Below, piece after piece: positions 22,781 to 30,690 of a stretch of 64,000 nucleotides of DNA. Under the pieces are notes generated by a model. That model was given only the letters and a program-made list of their open reading frames with translations. It did not search any database and had not been told where the DNA came from. Numbering within the stretch: the first letter of the stretch is position 1; every line of letters starts with the position of its first letter. Position numbers and translations under genes: made by a program. Origin of the DNA: a virus; the IMG/VR virus record IMGVR_UViG_3300001460_006335, positions 18,224-82,223 of that record. One strand, written 5' to 3'.

Positions 22781-25700
22781 TTATGATCCCAAGCTTGCTA
22801 TCTCTCCTGTATTTTTCAATCTCAACGGAATGTAAATAAATTCCACTGCTTTGACTGGTTCTACTGCAATATCAACATAAAGTTCATTTCTGTCAATTCT
22901 TGCTGGTGTATTGTTTGTTTCGTCGCATACAACTAAGAAATCATATAATGCTCTAAGTCCAACTAATTCAATCATTAAACTTTCAGTTGCTTGTTTAATT
23001 TCATCACGGGTGATTTTATCATTTGGTTCAAACAAATATGGTTTTGCAAGTTGGTTTAGCTGACTACGTAGATATACTGTAAGTCTTGCTACATTAATTC
23101 TATCTAATGAACTTGCATTAGCCGCTCTAGTTTTTTGGCCAAATACAACTAAACCTGCACCTGTTAAGAATGTTATTGGATTTACATTATTAGCATAAAG
23201 CGTATCACGCTGTCCTTCATTAAGAGCAATGCTACTAAATTCACCTTCTGCTGTAATAAACCCTGTTGCAGTTGCATTAGTTACTCCACCACGTCTTGTA
23301 CCTGCTGGTGCAAACCATGGAAACGCAACTTGGTCATTTAATGCAATAGTTCTTAGAACCATATGACTTGGAGGTACAACAATATTGTTACCTGCATTAT
23401 CACTTGTAAATCCGCTTGGATAGTATACACCTAAGTATTCATTACTTGTTACAAGTCCGTCATCGTTATCTTCTGGTGCTAATGCAACATTTGTTGCCCA
23501 ATTATTAAGTGTGGTTGCATCTGATGCTAATCTAAATGGTGAATCACCAATTACAAATGCTGTTAATCCTCTATCAGCATTTAAGCTATTCATTTCGCCA
23601 ATTAGTTCTGAATATCCAGGAGTTGCTATCAAGTTAAAAATTCTTGATTCGTCGTCTCTAATATCTGCATTACTATTAACCATTGCTTGTAATGCTTGAA
23701 CAACAACTTTACGCTGTGATTGTCTACCAAATGATCCTGAGCCATCGTTATTATTAGCTGATTCAGTTACCCAACGATGTGGATAGTATGATGCCATAGA
23801 CGCTCCGTTTTGTCTTGTATTTGTTAATGTAAGGTCAATGCTGTTTCTTACAAATTTCTTAACATTAAATCCACTTCTACGTAGGTTCCATAAAATCATA
23901 CCTTTTGGATATAAAGCTGGATCAGGGCAATCTGGATCAACATAATCACTAATCATCATGTCTTCGATTGCACCTATTGTATGTGTACTTGCACTACCGC
24001 CTGTTGTTGCCCAACGTGCATCTGCAAATAAAACACCATTTTCTGTAGTTTGATCTGTGTTGTCAAGTAGTACCCATTTGTTCACTGTAAGTGCTGAGTT
24101 ATATTTGTATATCTTAGGATAATTTTCAAGATCTGCTGTGCTTACCCAAATATCTCCTGTTACAAGTGCATTACCATCTGTCCTACTTGTGTCTGTTGGT
24201 TCTGTTGCACTTACAATTGGCCCTGCCGCACTTGGTGCGTTTGCTGGTGTAGCATTATAGAACGGTGAACTTGTAGCTGATGTTCCAGTTCCGCCTTGAT
24301 ATAAGTATCCAACCCAATCAGTTCCATTGTGTACCATAATATCAATTTCATCTACAACTGAGCTATACCATAGGGCACCGTCTGCCGCTAACGCTGTTGG
24401 TGCACTCGCACTCGCAGTGTATGTTAAACCTGCCCAAAGCGATGCATTTAATTTTTCTGGATTACTTCCGCTTTCACCTGGTTGCCAGTATAAGTTAGCT
24501 GTTGTTCCAGCAACTAGTCCTGCTAGTGTTAATCCGTTATCAGTATCAACTAGGTTAATCTCTCCTCCTAATGAATGCTGTATAACTACTCTATTTTGAC
24601 TATCAACACTTGCACTTACATTTACAAGACCTAAATTGTTAATAGCTGTTGCCATTAAGTCTGAGTCTGTGCTTGCACCTGTTGCAGTAAATGATGCTGA
24701 AACTGGTGATGTCATCGTAGCATTATCTTTAAGTGATTCACTTACAGTAAATGCATATGCTTGTGCTGAGAAACTTGTTGCTGTAATTTTACTTGATGTA
24801 ATAGTAGTTGCACCAGTTTCTTTTCTGTAATATACATAATATGATGCTAATATTGTTGCATCATCAGCCGCATTATATTTTACATACAATTGATTTGCTG
24901 TTAAATTTGCACCGCCGCCTGCTTTATCTAATTCTTTTAATGCTGTAGCATTATTTGTGTAAAGTGGTGCTGATGAAAGATCCCATTTTTCTGTAGTTGA
25001 ATTCCATCTACGCACTTTCCAGTCTGCACCTAAGTTTGGATTTGTTGTTTTAATCCATAGTGATCCAGTAGGTCTAGGATTTGTGTCTCCTGATTTATAC
25101 TCTGGTACACTTGTATGCGGTGCAATAGTTAATGCTGTAGTATAGTATGTTCCAGCAGTTAAACCTATGTCTGCTAATGGTGTTCCTGATCCGTCAGCAA
25201 TAGCAATATAGTCTCTGCCAGTACCGTCATTATAAATTTCTAGTTTATTATCTACAACTGCCGCTGTAATACCTGTAATAGCGGCTGTGTTAATGTCACC
25301 TGCTAAAGCTGATAATGTTGTGCTACTTGTTGTAATAGTAGTAGGTGTTCCACTAATGGCAATAGTGAATTGCTCACCTGCACCTGTTGTTCCGCCAGAT
25401 GTACTTGAGACACTTGGCCAAGATTTTTTCCAAAGAGCACTTCCTACTTCTACCCATGTACCTGCAGTATTTTTATAATATGTTTTTACTGTTGTTGTAG
25501 TTGCTCTAACAGCATAGTCACCTACTGCACCAATTGACCCTTTTGGTGCGCCGGTAGCTGAATTTCCAACTAGTTTTGTTGAATCTGTAATTACAATAGG
25601 AGCCTTATTACCAAACGTTTGTCCGCCAGTAGTTGTTACTGCGGCGGCATTCCATTGTTGAATTCCAAACAGTGATGTGCTAGTATCTAACCACCAAGTT

Positions 25701-26098
25701 CCGTTAGCTGGATTAGCTGTTGTAGCTGTAGCACTTGCTGAAAGTGCATTTAAATCTACATCTCCTCTAACTACATAAGCTCTATTACTTACACCTAAGA
25801 AGCTATATGCGGCTTGGAGCCCATATTCGTTTTGCTCTCCGCCGTGTATCGGATTATTGTTTGCATCCGTTTTAAAGCTTGGATCTCCAAAAGTTTCTAC
25901 TAAGTCTCTTTGTGATGATAACAAATAAACTTTTCCTGCGCCTGCTTTTGTAGTTCCAGGTGCAATACCTGTTCCAGCACCGTTCAGTTTATTTTCTGCG
26001 GTAGCAACAAAGATGATTGGAGTAGTACCTGGTTCAGCTGGAGTATAAAAACTCTCATCTATAACGCTAACCTGTACACCTGGTGATGTTAATGCCAT
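22781..26098 (-). CDS. 18: gp18 contractile tail sheath protein
   Basis: A 1105-residue protein, much longer than T4 gp18 (659). The N terminus MALTSPGVQVSVIDESFYTPAEPGTTPIIFVATAE and the C-terminal half (from about residue 720: DLTLTNTRQNGASMASYYPHRWV to VEFIYIPLRLKNTGEIASL) are unmistakable sheath core. Between about residues 130 and 690 is a large Thr/Ala/Ser-rich insertion containing at least two related beta modules (GTWWLDT...LSALAGDINTAAITG and GSLWIKTT...LMATAINNLGLVN). These probably project from the sheath surface. Contraction of the sheath drives the tube through the envelope. GGAG precedes the start. Confidence 0.95.
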   Translation of the reverse strand: MALTSPGVQVSVIDESFYTPAEPGTTPIIFVATAENKLNGAGTGIAPGTTKAGAGKVYLLSSQRDLVETFGDPSFKTDANNNPIHGGEQNEYGLQAAYSFLGVSNRAYVVRGDVDLNALSASATATTANPANGTWWLDTSTSLFGIQQWNAAAVTTTGGQTFGNKAPIVITDSTKLVGNSATGAPKGSIGAVGDYAVRATTTTVKTYYKNTAGTWVEVGSALWKKSWPSVSSTSGGTTGAGEQFTIAISGTPTTITTSSTTLSALAGDINTAAITGITAAVVDNKLEIYNDGTGRDYIAIADGSGTPLADIGLTAGTYYTTALTIAPHTSVPEYKSGDTNPRPTGSLWIKTTNPNLGADWKVRRWNSTTEKWDLSSAPLYTNNATALKELDKAGGGANLTANQLYVKYNAADDATILASYYVYYRKETGATTITSSKITATSFSAQAYAFTVSESLKDNATMTSPVSASFTATGASTDSDLMATAINNLGLVNVSASVDSQNRVVIQHSLGGEINLVDTDNGLTLAGLVAGTTANLYWQPGESGSNPEKLNASLWAGLTYTASASAPTALAADGALWYSSVVDEIDIMVHNGTDWVGYLYQGGTGTSATSSPFYNATPANAPSAAGPIVSATEPTDTSRTDGNALVTGDIWVSTADLENYPKIYKYNSALTVNKWVLLDNTDQTTENGVLFADARWATTGGSASTHTIGAIEDMMISDYVDPDCPDPALYPKGMILWNLRRSGFNVKKFVRNSIDLTLTNTRQNGASMASYYPHRWVTESANNNDGSGSFGRQSQRKVVVQALQAMVNSNADIRDDESRIFNLIATPGYSELIGEMNSLNADRGLTAFVIGDSPFRLASDATTLNNWATNVALAPEDNDDGLVTSNEYLGVYYPSGFTSDNAGNNIVVPPSHMVLRTIALNDQVAFPWFAPAGTRRGGVTNATATGFITAEGEFSSIALNEGQRDTLYANNVNPITFLTGAGLVVFGQKTRAANASSLDRINVARLTVYLRSQLNQLAKPYLFEPNDKITRDEIKQATESLMIELVGLRALYDFLVVCDETNNTPARIDRNELYVDIAVEPVKAVEFIYIPLRLKNTGEIASLGS

Positions 26099-26135
26099 TT
26101 TAATTTCTCCTATGGGTCTAAATCTCTTATTACTA

Positions 26136-26143
26136 TTATTTAG
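26136..26143 (-). promoter_or_regulatory. Late-like element upstream of gp18
   Basis: CTAAATAATAG on the minus strand, about 38 nt before the gp18 ATG, with a leader carrying AGGAGA. It deviates from GATAAATA at the first base. Confidence 0.4.
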
Positions 26144-26195
26144 CAGATTTGGTTATTTTTATTAATTTTAGTCCAGTAATACACGCATTTTTCTA

Positions 26196-26224
26196 TTGAC
26201 TAAGTGTAATTAATCGTGTAAAAT
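26196..26224 (+). promoter_or_regulatory. Sigma70-type early promoter for the DUF3310-like gene
   Basis: Plus strand: TTGACT (26196-26201), a 17-nt spacer, TAAAAT (26219-26224), then AAGGAG and the ATG at 26244. It is an early promoter placed inside the late structural region. Confidence 0.7.
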
Positions 26225-26243
26225 AAAAATTAAGGAGTTGTTT

Positions 26244-26516
26244 ATGACAAAATACAAATTTAAAGAAGATGAATATATTAAAGAGTTTGCAAAATATATA
26301 GATACAACTTATGGTGCTCATTATTCAAAAGATAAATTTCAAGCTACAGAATTTATAATTGATGGTGGACACGGTACTGGGTTTTGTGTTGGAAATGTTT
26401 TAAAATATGGTCAACGCTATGGCAAAAAAGGTACAAAAGAAGATGCTAGAAAAGATCTTATGAAAGTGTTACATTATGCACTTATGCAACTATATGTGCA
26501 TGACGAAGATCTTTAA
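26244..26516 (+). CDS. Small DUF3310-like protein
   Basis: A 90-residue protein. The ATG at 26244 is chosen because AAGGAG lies 6 nt upstream; an in-frame TTG two codons earlier is not needed. FIIDGGHGTGFCVGNVLKYGQRYGKKGTKEDARKDLMKVLHYALMQL follows the DUF3310 pattern (GFxxGNxxKYxxRxGKK...DLxKxxxY), a small helical domain common in phages, of unknown function and sometimes linked to nucleotide metabolism. It is plus-strand and early-promoted between gp18 and gp13, so it looks like an accessory gene inserted in the late cluster. It ends in a 4-bp convergent overlap with gp13. Confidence 0.75.
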   Translation: MTKYKFKEDEYIKEFAKYIDTTYGAHYSKDKFQATEFIIDGGHGTGFCVGNVLKYGQRYGKKGTKEDARKDLMKVLHYALMQLYVHDEDL

Positions 26517-27283
26517 CCTATTAGAAATCCGTAACCAGTACCACCTGCTACTGCCATAAACAAATCCTGTTCAAGCTTTTCCATTTCCTGTTGTGCTTCA
26601 GCCTTAAGTGTGTCACCGTTTAATGTAGTTCCGCCGCCAGGGCCAGCTATAGTACTAAACTTACTTCTTGCTTCACCTAGCATATATTTACATCCTGCTA
26701 GTGTATAATCTTTAATCCATTGTGCGGCTTTATAATCAGCAAATAATTCAAAATCAGGTCTATAGTTATAAACTTGTAAAAGAACTTCTTCTTCGGCTCT
26801 TGGTCTTTGAAGTATAGTTAATTTATGACTTGTAGGGTTCCATTTGAATTCCATAAATGAACCAAACATTCTTCCAATTAATTCTTGCTGTTGTGCAAAA
26901 AAGTCATATGTAGCTAATCCGCCTATACCTGATCCTGCAAGCAAATATGTATTAGTATATGCTAAATTAAAAGGTTCAAATAAACTACCTCCGTCGGCAC
27001 TTGCTCCTAGTCTACTTCCAACACTTCTTCTAAAAATTTTTCTTACTTCGATAATTTCCTGTGGTAGGATATAGGCATTTTGACTTTCTACTAAAGTAAT
27101 AGTTGCATAACTTTCTTCTACACTATTTTCACTTCGCTGTCTGTACTTTGTTAATGATTTGGATAAAGCAGTTTCATAATGTATAGGATCAAGTTCTACA
27201 TCAACCATTCCTCCACCAAGAAATGCATTCACATAATCAAATATTTGTTGTTTTTCTGTTGTTAGATCAGGTATTGCGTTCAT
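26513..27283 (-). CDS. 13: gp13-like neck protein
   Basis: A 256-residue protein starting at ATG 27283 (GGAGAG upstream). The longer open frame upstream runs through two late promoters and is rejected. The sequence IFDYVNAFLGGGMVDVELDPIHYETALSKSLTKYRQRSENSVEESY, a tyrosine/phenylalanine-rich middle and the helical YKAAQWIKDYTLAGCKYMLGEARSKF segment fit the head-tail connector (neck) proteins of T4-like phages. The assignment to gp13 rather than another connector rests on its position next to gp14 and gp15. It is divergent from gp14 over a shared promoter region. Confidence 0.65.
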   Translation of the reverse strand: MNAIPDLTTEKQQIFDYVNAFLGGGMVDVELDPIHYETALSKSLTKYRQRSENSVEESYATITLVESQNAYILPQEIIEVRKIFRRSVGSRLGASADGGSLFEPFNLAYTNTYLLAGSGIGGLATYDFFAQQQELIGRMFGSFMEFKWNPTSHKLTILQRPRAEEEVLLQVYNYRPDFELFADYKAAQWIKDYTLAGCKYMLGEARSKFSTIAGPGGGTTLNGDTLKAEAQQEMEKLEQDLFMAVAGGTGYGFLIG

Positions 27284-27299
27284 TGAATCTCTCCATATA

Positions 27300-27316
27300 T
27301 ATTTATACGATAAATA
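27300..27316. promoter_or_regulatory. Back-to-back divergent late promoters between gp13 and gp14
   Basis: TATAAATA on the minus strand (27300-27307) and GATAAATA on the plus strand (27309-27316) are separated by one base. The minus promoter gives gp13 a leader of about 10 nt with GGAGAG. The plus element ends 6 nt before the gp14 ATG, so gp14 mRNA should be leaderless. Confidence 0.65.
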
Positions 27317-27321
27317 TACAT

Positions 27322-28476
27322 ATGCCGAGACTAAGTTTATATAGACCAGAAAAATCAAAAGATTACAGTTTTCTAGATGGAATTATTCTAGAACAATTTA
27401 CTGTTGGTGGTACCGATGTACTTTTACACAAATATGTCGGAACAAAAAATCCTACAGCTGAAGAAGCTACAAAAGAAAAACCAATTTATGAAAATGAATC
27501 AGTATCAAATATTCAAGATTTATTATTTTTAGAAAATAGAGATAGAAAATATGATCAAGATATTTACTCAATTAGAGGACATTACAATGTTCAAGATAAC
27601 GATTTTGATTTAACTCAATTTGGTTTGTTTTTACAAAACGATACATTGTTTATGACAGTGCATATTAACAGTAGTGTGAAAACATTAGGGAGAAAAATTA
27701 TAAGTGGTGATGTTATTGAATTGCCACACTTAATAGACGAATATGCACTAAACGATGCAACAGTAGCATTAAAAAGGTTTTATGTAGTTGAAGATGTTAA
27801 CAGAGCAAGCGAAGGCTTTAGTCAAACTTGGTATCCACATTTGTATAGACTTAAACTAAAACAAATATATGATGGACAAGAATATAAAGACATACTTGAT
27901 TTGCCTTCCGAAGAAGGAAGCGATCAAACATTACGAGATGTATTATCAACGTTTGAGACAGAAATGCAGATTAACAATGCAGTAGTTGCACAAGCAGAAG
28001 ACAATCTTCCACAAGCTGGTTATAATACAAAACATTTTTATACAATAAGTGTTGATACTAACGGAGAAGTAAGTATAGTGACTGTTGACGATGATGTACT
28101 ACGAGCTGATTTTGATGTTGATGTTTCAAGCGTGATTGATCCTGCTCCTCAAAGTGGTTATAAAGGATATTTAGTAGGCGATGGTACTCCTCCTAATGGA
28201 GCTCCATTTGGAACGGGAATTGGGTTCCCGTCAAATAGTAGTGTTGGAAGTTACTTTTTACGTACAGATTTTGTACCCAACAGACTATTTAGATATAATG
28301 GAAATAGTTGGAAGAAAGTCGAAGATGCTGTACGAACAACAACTACGCCAGACACTGTTAAAAATACTCTAAAAGGAACATTTATTAATAATGCTACTGT
28401 AAATACAATCAACGGCGAACAAGTTACTGAAAGACAGTCTCTTAGTAAAGCATTAAAACCAAAGGCAGATAATTAA
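27322..28476 (+). CDS. 14: gp14-like neck protein
   Basis: A 384-residue protein (T4 gp14: 256). The start at 27322 (MPRLSLYRPEKSKDYSFLD) matches the family; the upstream extension is hydrophobic nonsense across the promoter. The core has IYENESVSNIQDLLFLENRDRKYDQDIYSIRGHYNVQDNDFDLTQFGLFL, a GDVIELPHLIDEYALND loop and FYVVEDVNRASEGFSQTWYPHLYRLKLK, the pattern of neck protein gp14. The C-terminal extension (from about 240) is Gly/Pro/Thr-rich. It is followed by gp15 with a TAATG overlap. Confidence 0.75.
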   Translation: MPRLSLYRPEKSKDYSFLDGIILEQFTVGGTDVLLHKYVGTKNPTAEEATKEKPIYENESVSNIQDLLFLENRDRKYDQDIYSIRGHYNVQDNDFDLTQFGLFLQNDTLFMTVHINSSVKTLGRKIISGDVIELPHLIDEYALNDATVALKRFYVVEDVNRASEGFSQTWYPHLYRLKLKQIYDGQEYKDILDLPSEEGSDQTLRDVLSTFETEMQINNAVVAQAEDNLPQAGYNTKHFYTISVDTNGEVSIVTVDDDVLRADFDVDVSSVIDPAPQSGYKGYLVGDGTPPNGAPFGTGIGFPSNSSVGSYFLRTDFVPNRLFRYNGNSWKKVEDAVRTTTTPDTVKNTLKGTFINNATVNTINGEQVTERQSLSKALKPKADN

Positions 28477-30218
28477 TGCAATATTTTTATGATGGACAAA
28501 TAAGAAGGTATCTTACACAAATTGTAAGAGCTTTCAGTAATTTTAATTACAAAGACGGTGACGAAGAGTTACGTCAAGTGCCTGTAACATATGGTGATTT
28601 GACAAGACAAGTTGCAAATATTATTAGAGATAATAGTGAAAATAAAATGCCTTCTGTACCAAGAATGGCTGTATATATTACTAGTATGCAAATGGATAGA
28701 AGCAGACTAAGTGATAGTAGTTTTATAAGTAAAATTAATATTAAAGAACGTGCATTTGATGAAACTAGTCAAACATATTCAACTACACAAGGAAGCGGAT
28801 TTACGGTAGAAAGATTACATCCGACGCCTTATGTTTTAGGTGTAAATGTGGATGTATGGAGTTCTAATACAGAACAAAAATTACAGCTATTAGAACAAAT
28901 TTTTATGATGTTTAATCCTGATTTAGAATTCCAAACAAATGACAATTATGTAGATTGGACAAGTTTAACTGTACTACAACTTGAAAATATTAATTTTAGT
29001 AGCAGAAGTATTCCGGTGGGAACAGAAACAGAAATAGATATTGCTACATTAAGTTTTATTGCTCCTGTTTATATTTCACCGCCAACAAAAGTTAAAAAGC
29101 TTGGTGTTATTACTGAAATAATTAATAGTGTGTTAAATTTAGATGCTAATACAATAACTTTAGATGGATTTAATCCTGATACAAGTGATCAAACAAAAGT
29201 TGCAGACGGATTTGTCGTATTACCTGATGGGTCAGTAGTTAGTAATAATCCAAATGAACCAAAAGAAGCAAAATACGATGAAGATGGTAATGTTGTTTAT
29301 GATGGATTACGCCCTGAAGATAGTAGAACTACTGTTATAAAAACTTCAAATGACGGAAATATAAATGTAGCTAATGTTAACACAGCAACCTATAGAAATT
29401 TTGATATATTAATTGAAAAACGATTAGCTAAACTTGCTAAAAATGCGGCAAATCTCAATAACATAAATTGGTTAAATGTTTTAGAAGCAGAAGCTCCAGC
29501 AAAATTCCAACCAGGAATAAGTCAAATAAGACTAAAAAGAGCTGAATTATTAACATCTATTGTAGCTACATTTGATTTTGTTAATAATAATACACAAGAG
29601 ATTGTTTTGACATACGATGTTGATACTTTACCAGCAGATACACTTTTACAAGGGCCAACTAAAAATGCAGGAACAGTTGATTATATTATTAATCCACGTA
29701 ACTTTGATCCTACTACTGTAAAAGCAAACGGTGTTCGACTTTTACTTTTACAACCCATAGGCGGACAAATTGAAAGAATATTTACCGCAAGTAATAGCAC
29801 CACACGAGTAGAAACAGAAGTAGATGCTGATAGAGTGTACGATATTGATTTGTATATTAATAATATACGTAAAACTGATGTTACATCACAAGAAACTATT
29901 GATGGTAGTTTAGTATTAAAAATACAGCCAGACGATATGCCAAGACCAGGCGAAGAAGTAAGGTATGTTTTATACATAAACGAAGATGGAGCAGATGCGT
30001 GGAAATCTACAACTGACCGAGACTTTGTAGCAGATACTGGAGATATTTGTGAATGGTCTGGTACTGAATGGCAAATAATTTTTGATGCTAGTCAAACAAA
30101 AACACCAACTTATGTAACAAACTTAAACACAAGTCAGCAGTTTTACTGGAATAGTTTTTACTGGCAGTTTTCAGTTGATGGATATTATCCAAGAGGAAGT
30201 TGGGATTTAATAATATAA
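28476..30218 (+). CDS. 15: gp15 proximal tail sheath stabiliser
   Basis: A 580-residue protein whose first 230 residues match T4 gp15 (272): YFYDGQIRRYLTQIVRAFSNFNYKDGDEELRQVPVTYGD, MAVYITSMQMDRSRL, then LHPTPYVLGVNVDVWSSNTEQKLQLLEQIFMMFNPDL. gp15 caps the head-proximal end of the sheath and tube and binds the neck. The 350-residue C-terminal extension is Asp/Asn/Thr-rich with beta-like repeats and is unlike T4. It is translated immediately after gp14. Confidence 0.82.
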   Translation: MQYFYDGQIRRYLTQIVRAFSNFNYKDGDEELRQVPVTYGDLTRQVANIIRDNSENKMPSVPRMAVYITSMQMDRSRLSDSSFISKINIKERAFDETSQTYSTTQGSGFTVERLHPTPYVLGVNVDVWSSNTEQKLQLLEQIFMMFNPDLEFQTNDNYVDWTSLTVLQLENINFSSRSIPVGTETEIDIATLSFIAPVYISPPTKVKKLGVITEIINSVLNLDANTITLDGFNPDTSDQTKVADGFVVLPDGSVVSNNPNEPKEAKYDEDGNVVYDGLRPEDSRTTVIKTSNDGNINVANVNTATYRNFDILIEKRLAKLAKNAANLNNINWLNVLEAEAPAKFQPGISQIRLKRAELLTSIVATFDFVNNNTQEIVLTYDVDTLPADTLLQGPTKNAGTVDYIINPRNFDPTTVKANGVRLLLLQPIGGQIERIFTASNSTTRVETEVDADRVYDIDLYINNIRKTDVTSQETIDGSLVLKIQPDDMPRPGEEVRYVLYINEDGADAWKSTTDRDFVADTGDICEWSGTEWQIIFDASQTKTPTYVTNLNTSQQFYWNSFYWQFSVDGYYPRGSWDLII

Positions 30219-30231
30219 AATAACTATTTGT

Positions 30232-30690
30232 ATGGACAAAATAGTTTGTAGTGGTGCATTATTTTATGCACAAGATACTGAAAGATTTTTACTTCTACAT
30301 AGAACAAAAGGAAAAACCAAAGGCAAGTGGGGGCTTGTTGGCGGAACAGCTGAGGATCAAGAATCTCCGTGGGAATCTTTAAGTAGAGAAATAAATGAAG
30401 AAATAGGCACAGTAAACAAAATAAAAAAAGTTTTTCCTTTAGAAACTTTTATAAGTAGTGATCAACATTTTAATTTCCATACCTATCTTTGTATTGTTCA
30501 AAATGAATTTTTACCAAAGTTAAACGACGAGCATGATGGGTATTGCTGGGTAACATTAAACCAATGGCCTAAACCACTACATCAAGGTGTCCAAAATACA
30601 TTAAGAAATAAAAGAAATTATAATAAATTAGAAACAGTAATAAAACTCATTCATGTGTTTCTTGACGATCAAGCTGTTGACTTAACTTAA
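30232..30690 (+). CDS. Nudix hydrolase
   Basis: A 152-residue protein with a perfect Nudix box at residues 38-59: G-x5-E-x7-R-E-x2-E-E-x-G (GGTAEDQESPWESLSREINEEIG). Nudix enzymes hydrolyse nucleoside diphosphates linked to another moiety, such as damaged NTPs, ADP-ribose, nucleotide sugars or RNA caps; T4 NudE is a phage example. The substrate here is not readable. Its last 44 bp overlap convergently with the 1099-residue glycosyltransferase gene. No clear Shine-Dalgarno is present. Confidence 0.85.
   Translation: MDKIVCSGALFYAQDTERFLLLHRTKGKTKGKWGLVGGTAEDQESPWESLSREINEEIGTVNKIKKVFPLETFISSDQHFNFHTYLCIVQNEFLPKLNDEHDGYCWVTLNQWPKPLHQGVQNTLRNKRNYNKLETVIKLIHVFLDDQAVDLT

Noticed and set aside
27223-27321. 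N-terminal extension of gp14
   Set aside because: It would cross both late promoters and the gp13 start; the family begins at MPRL.
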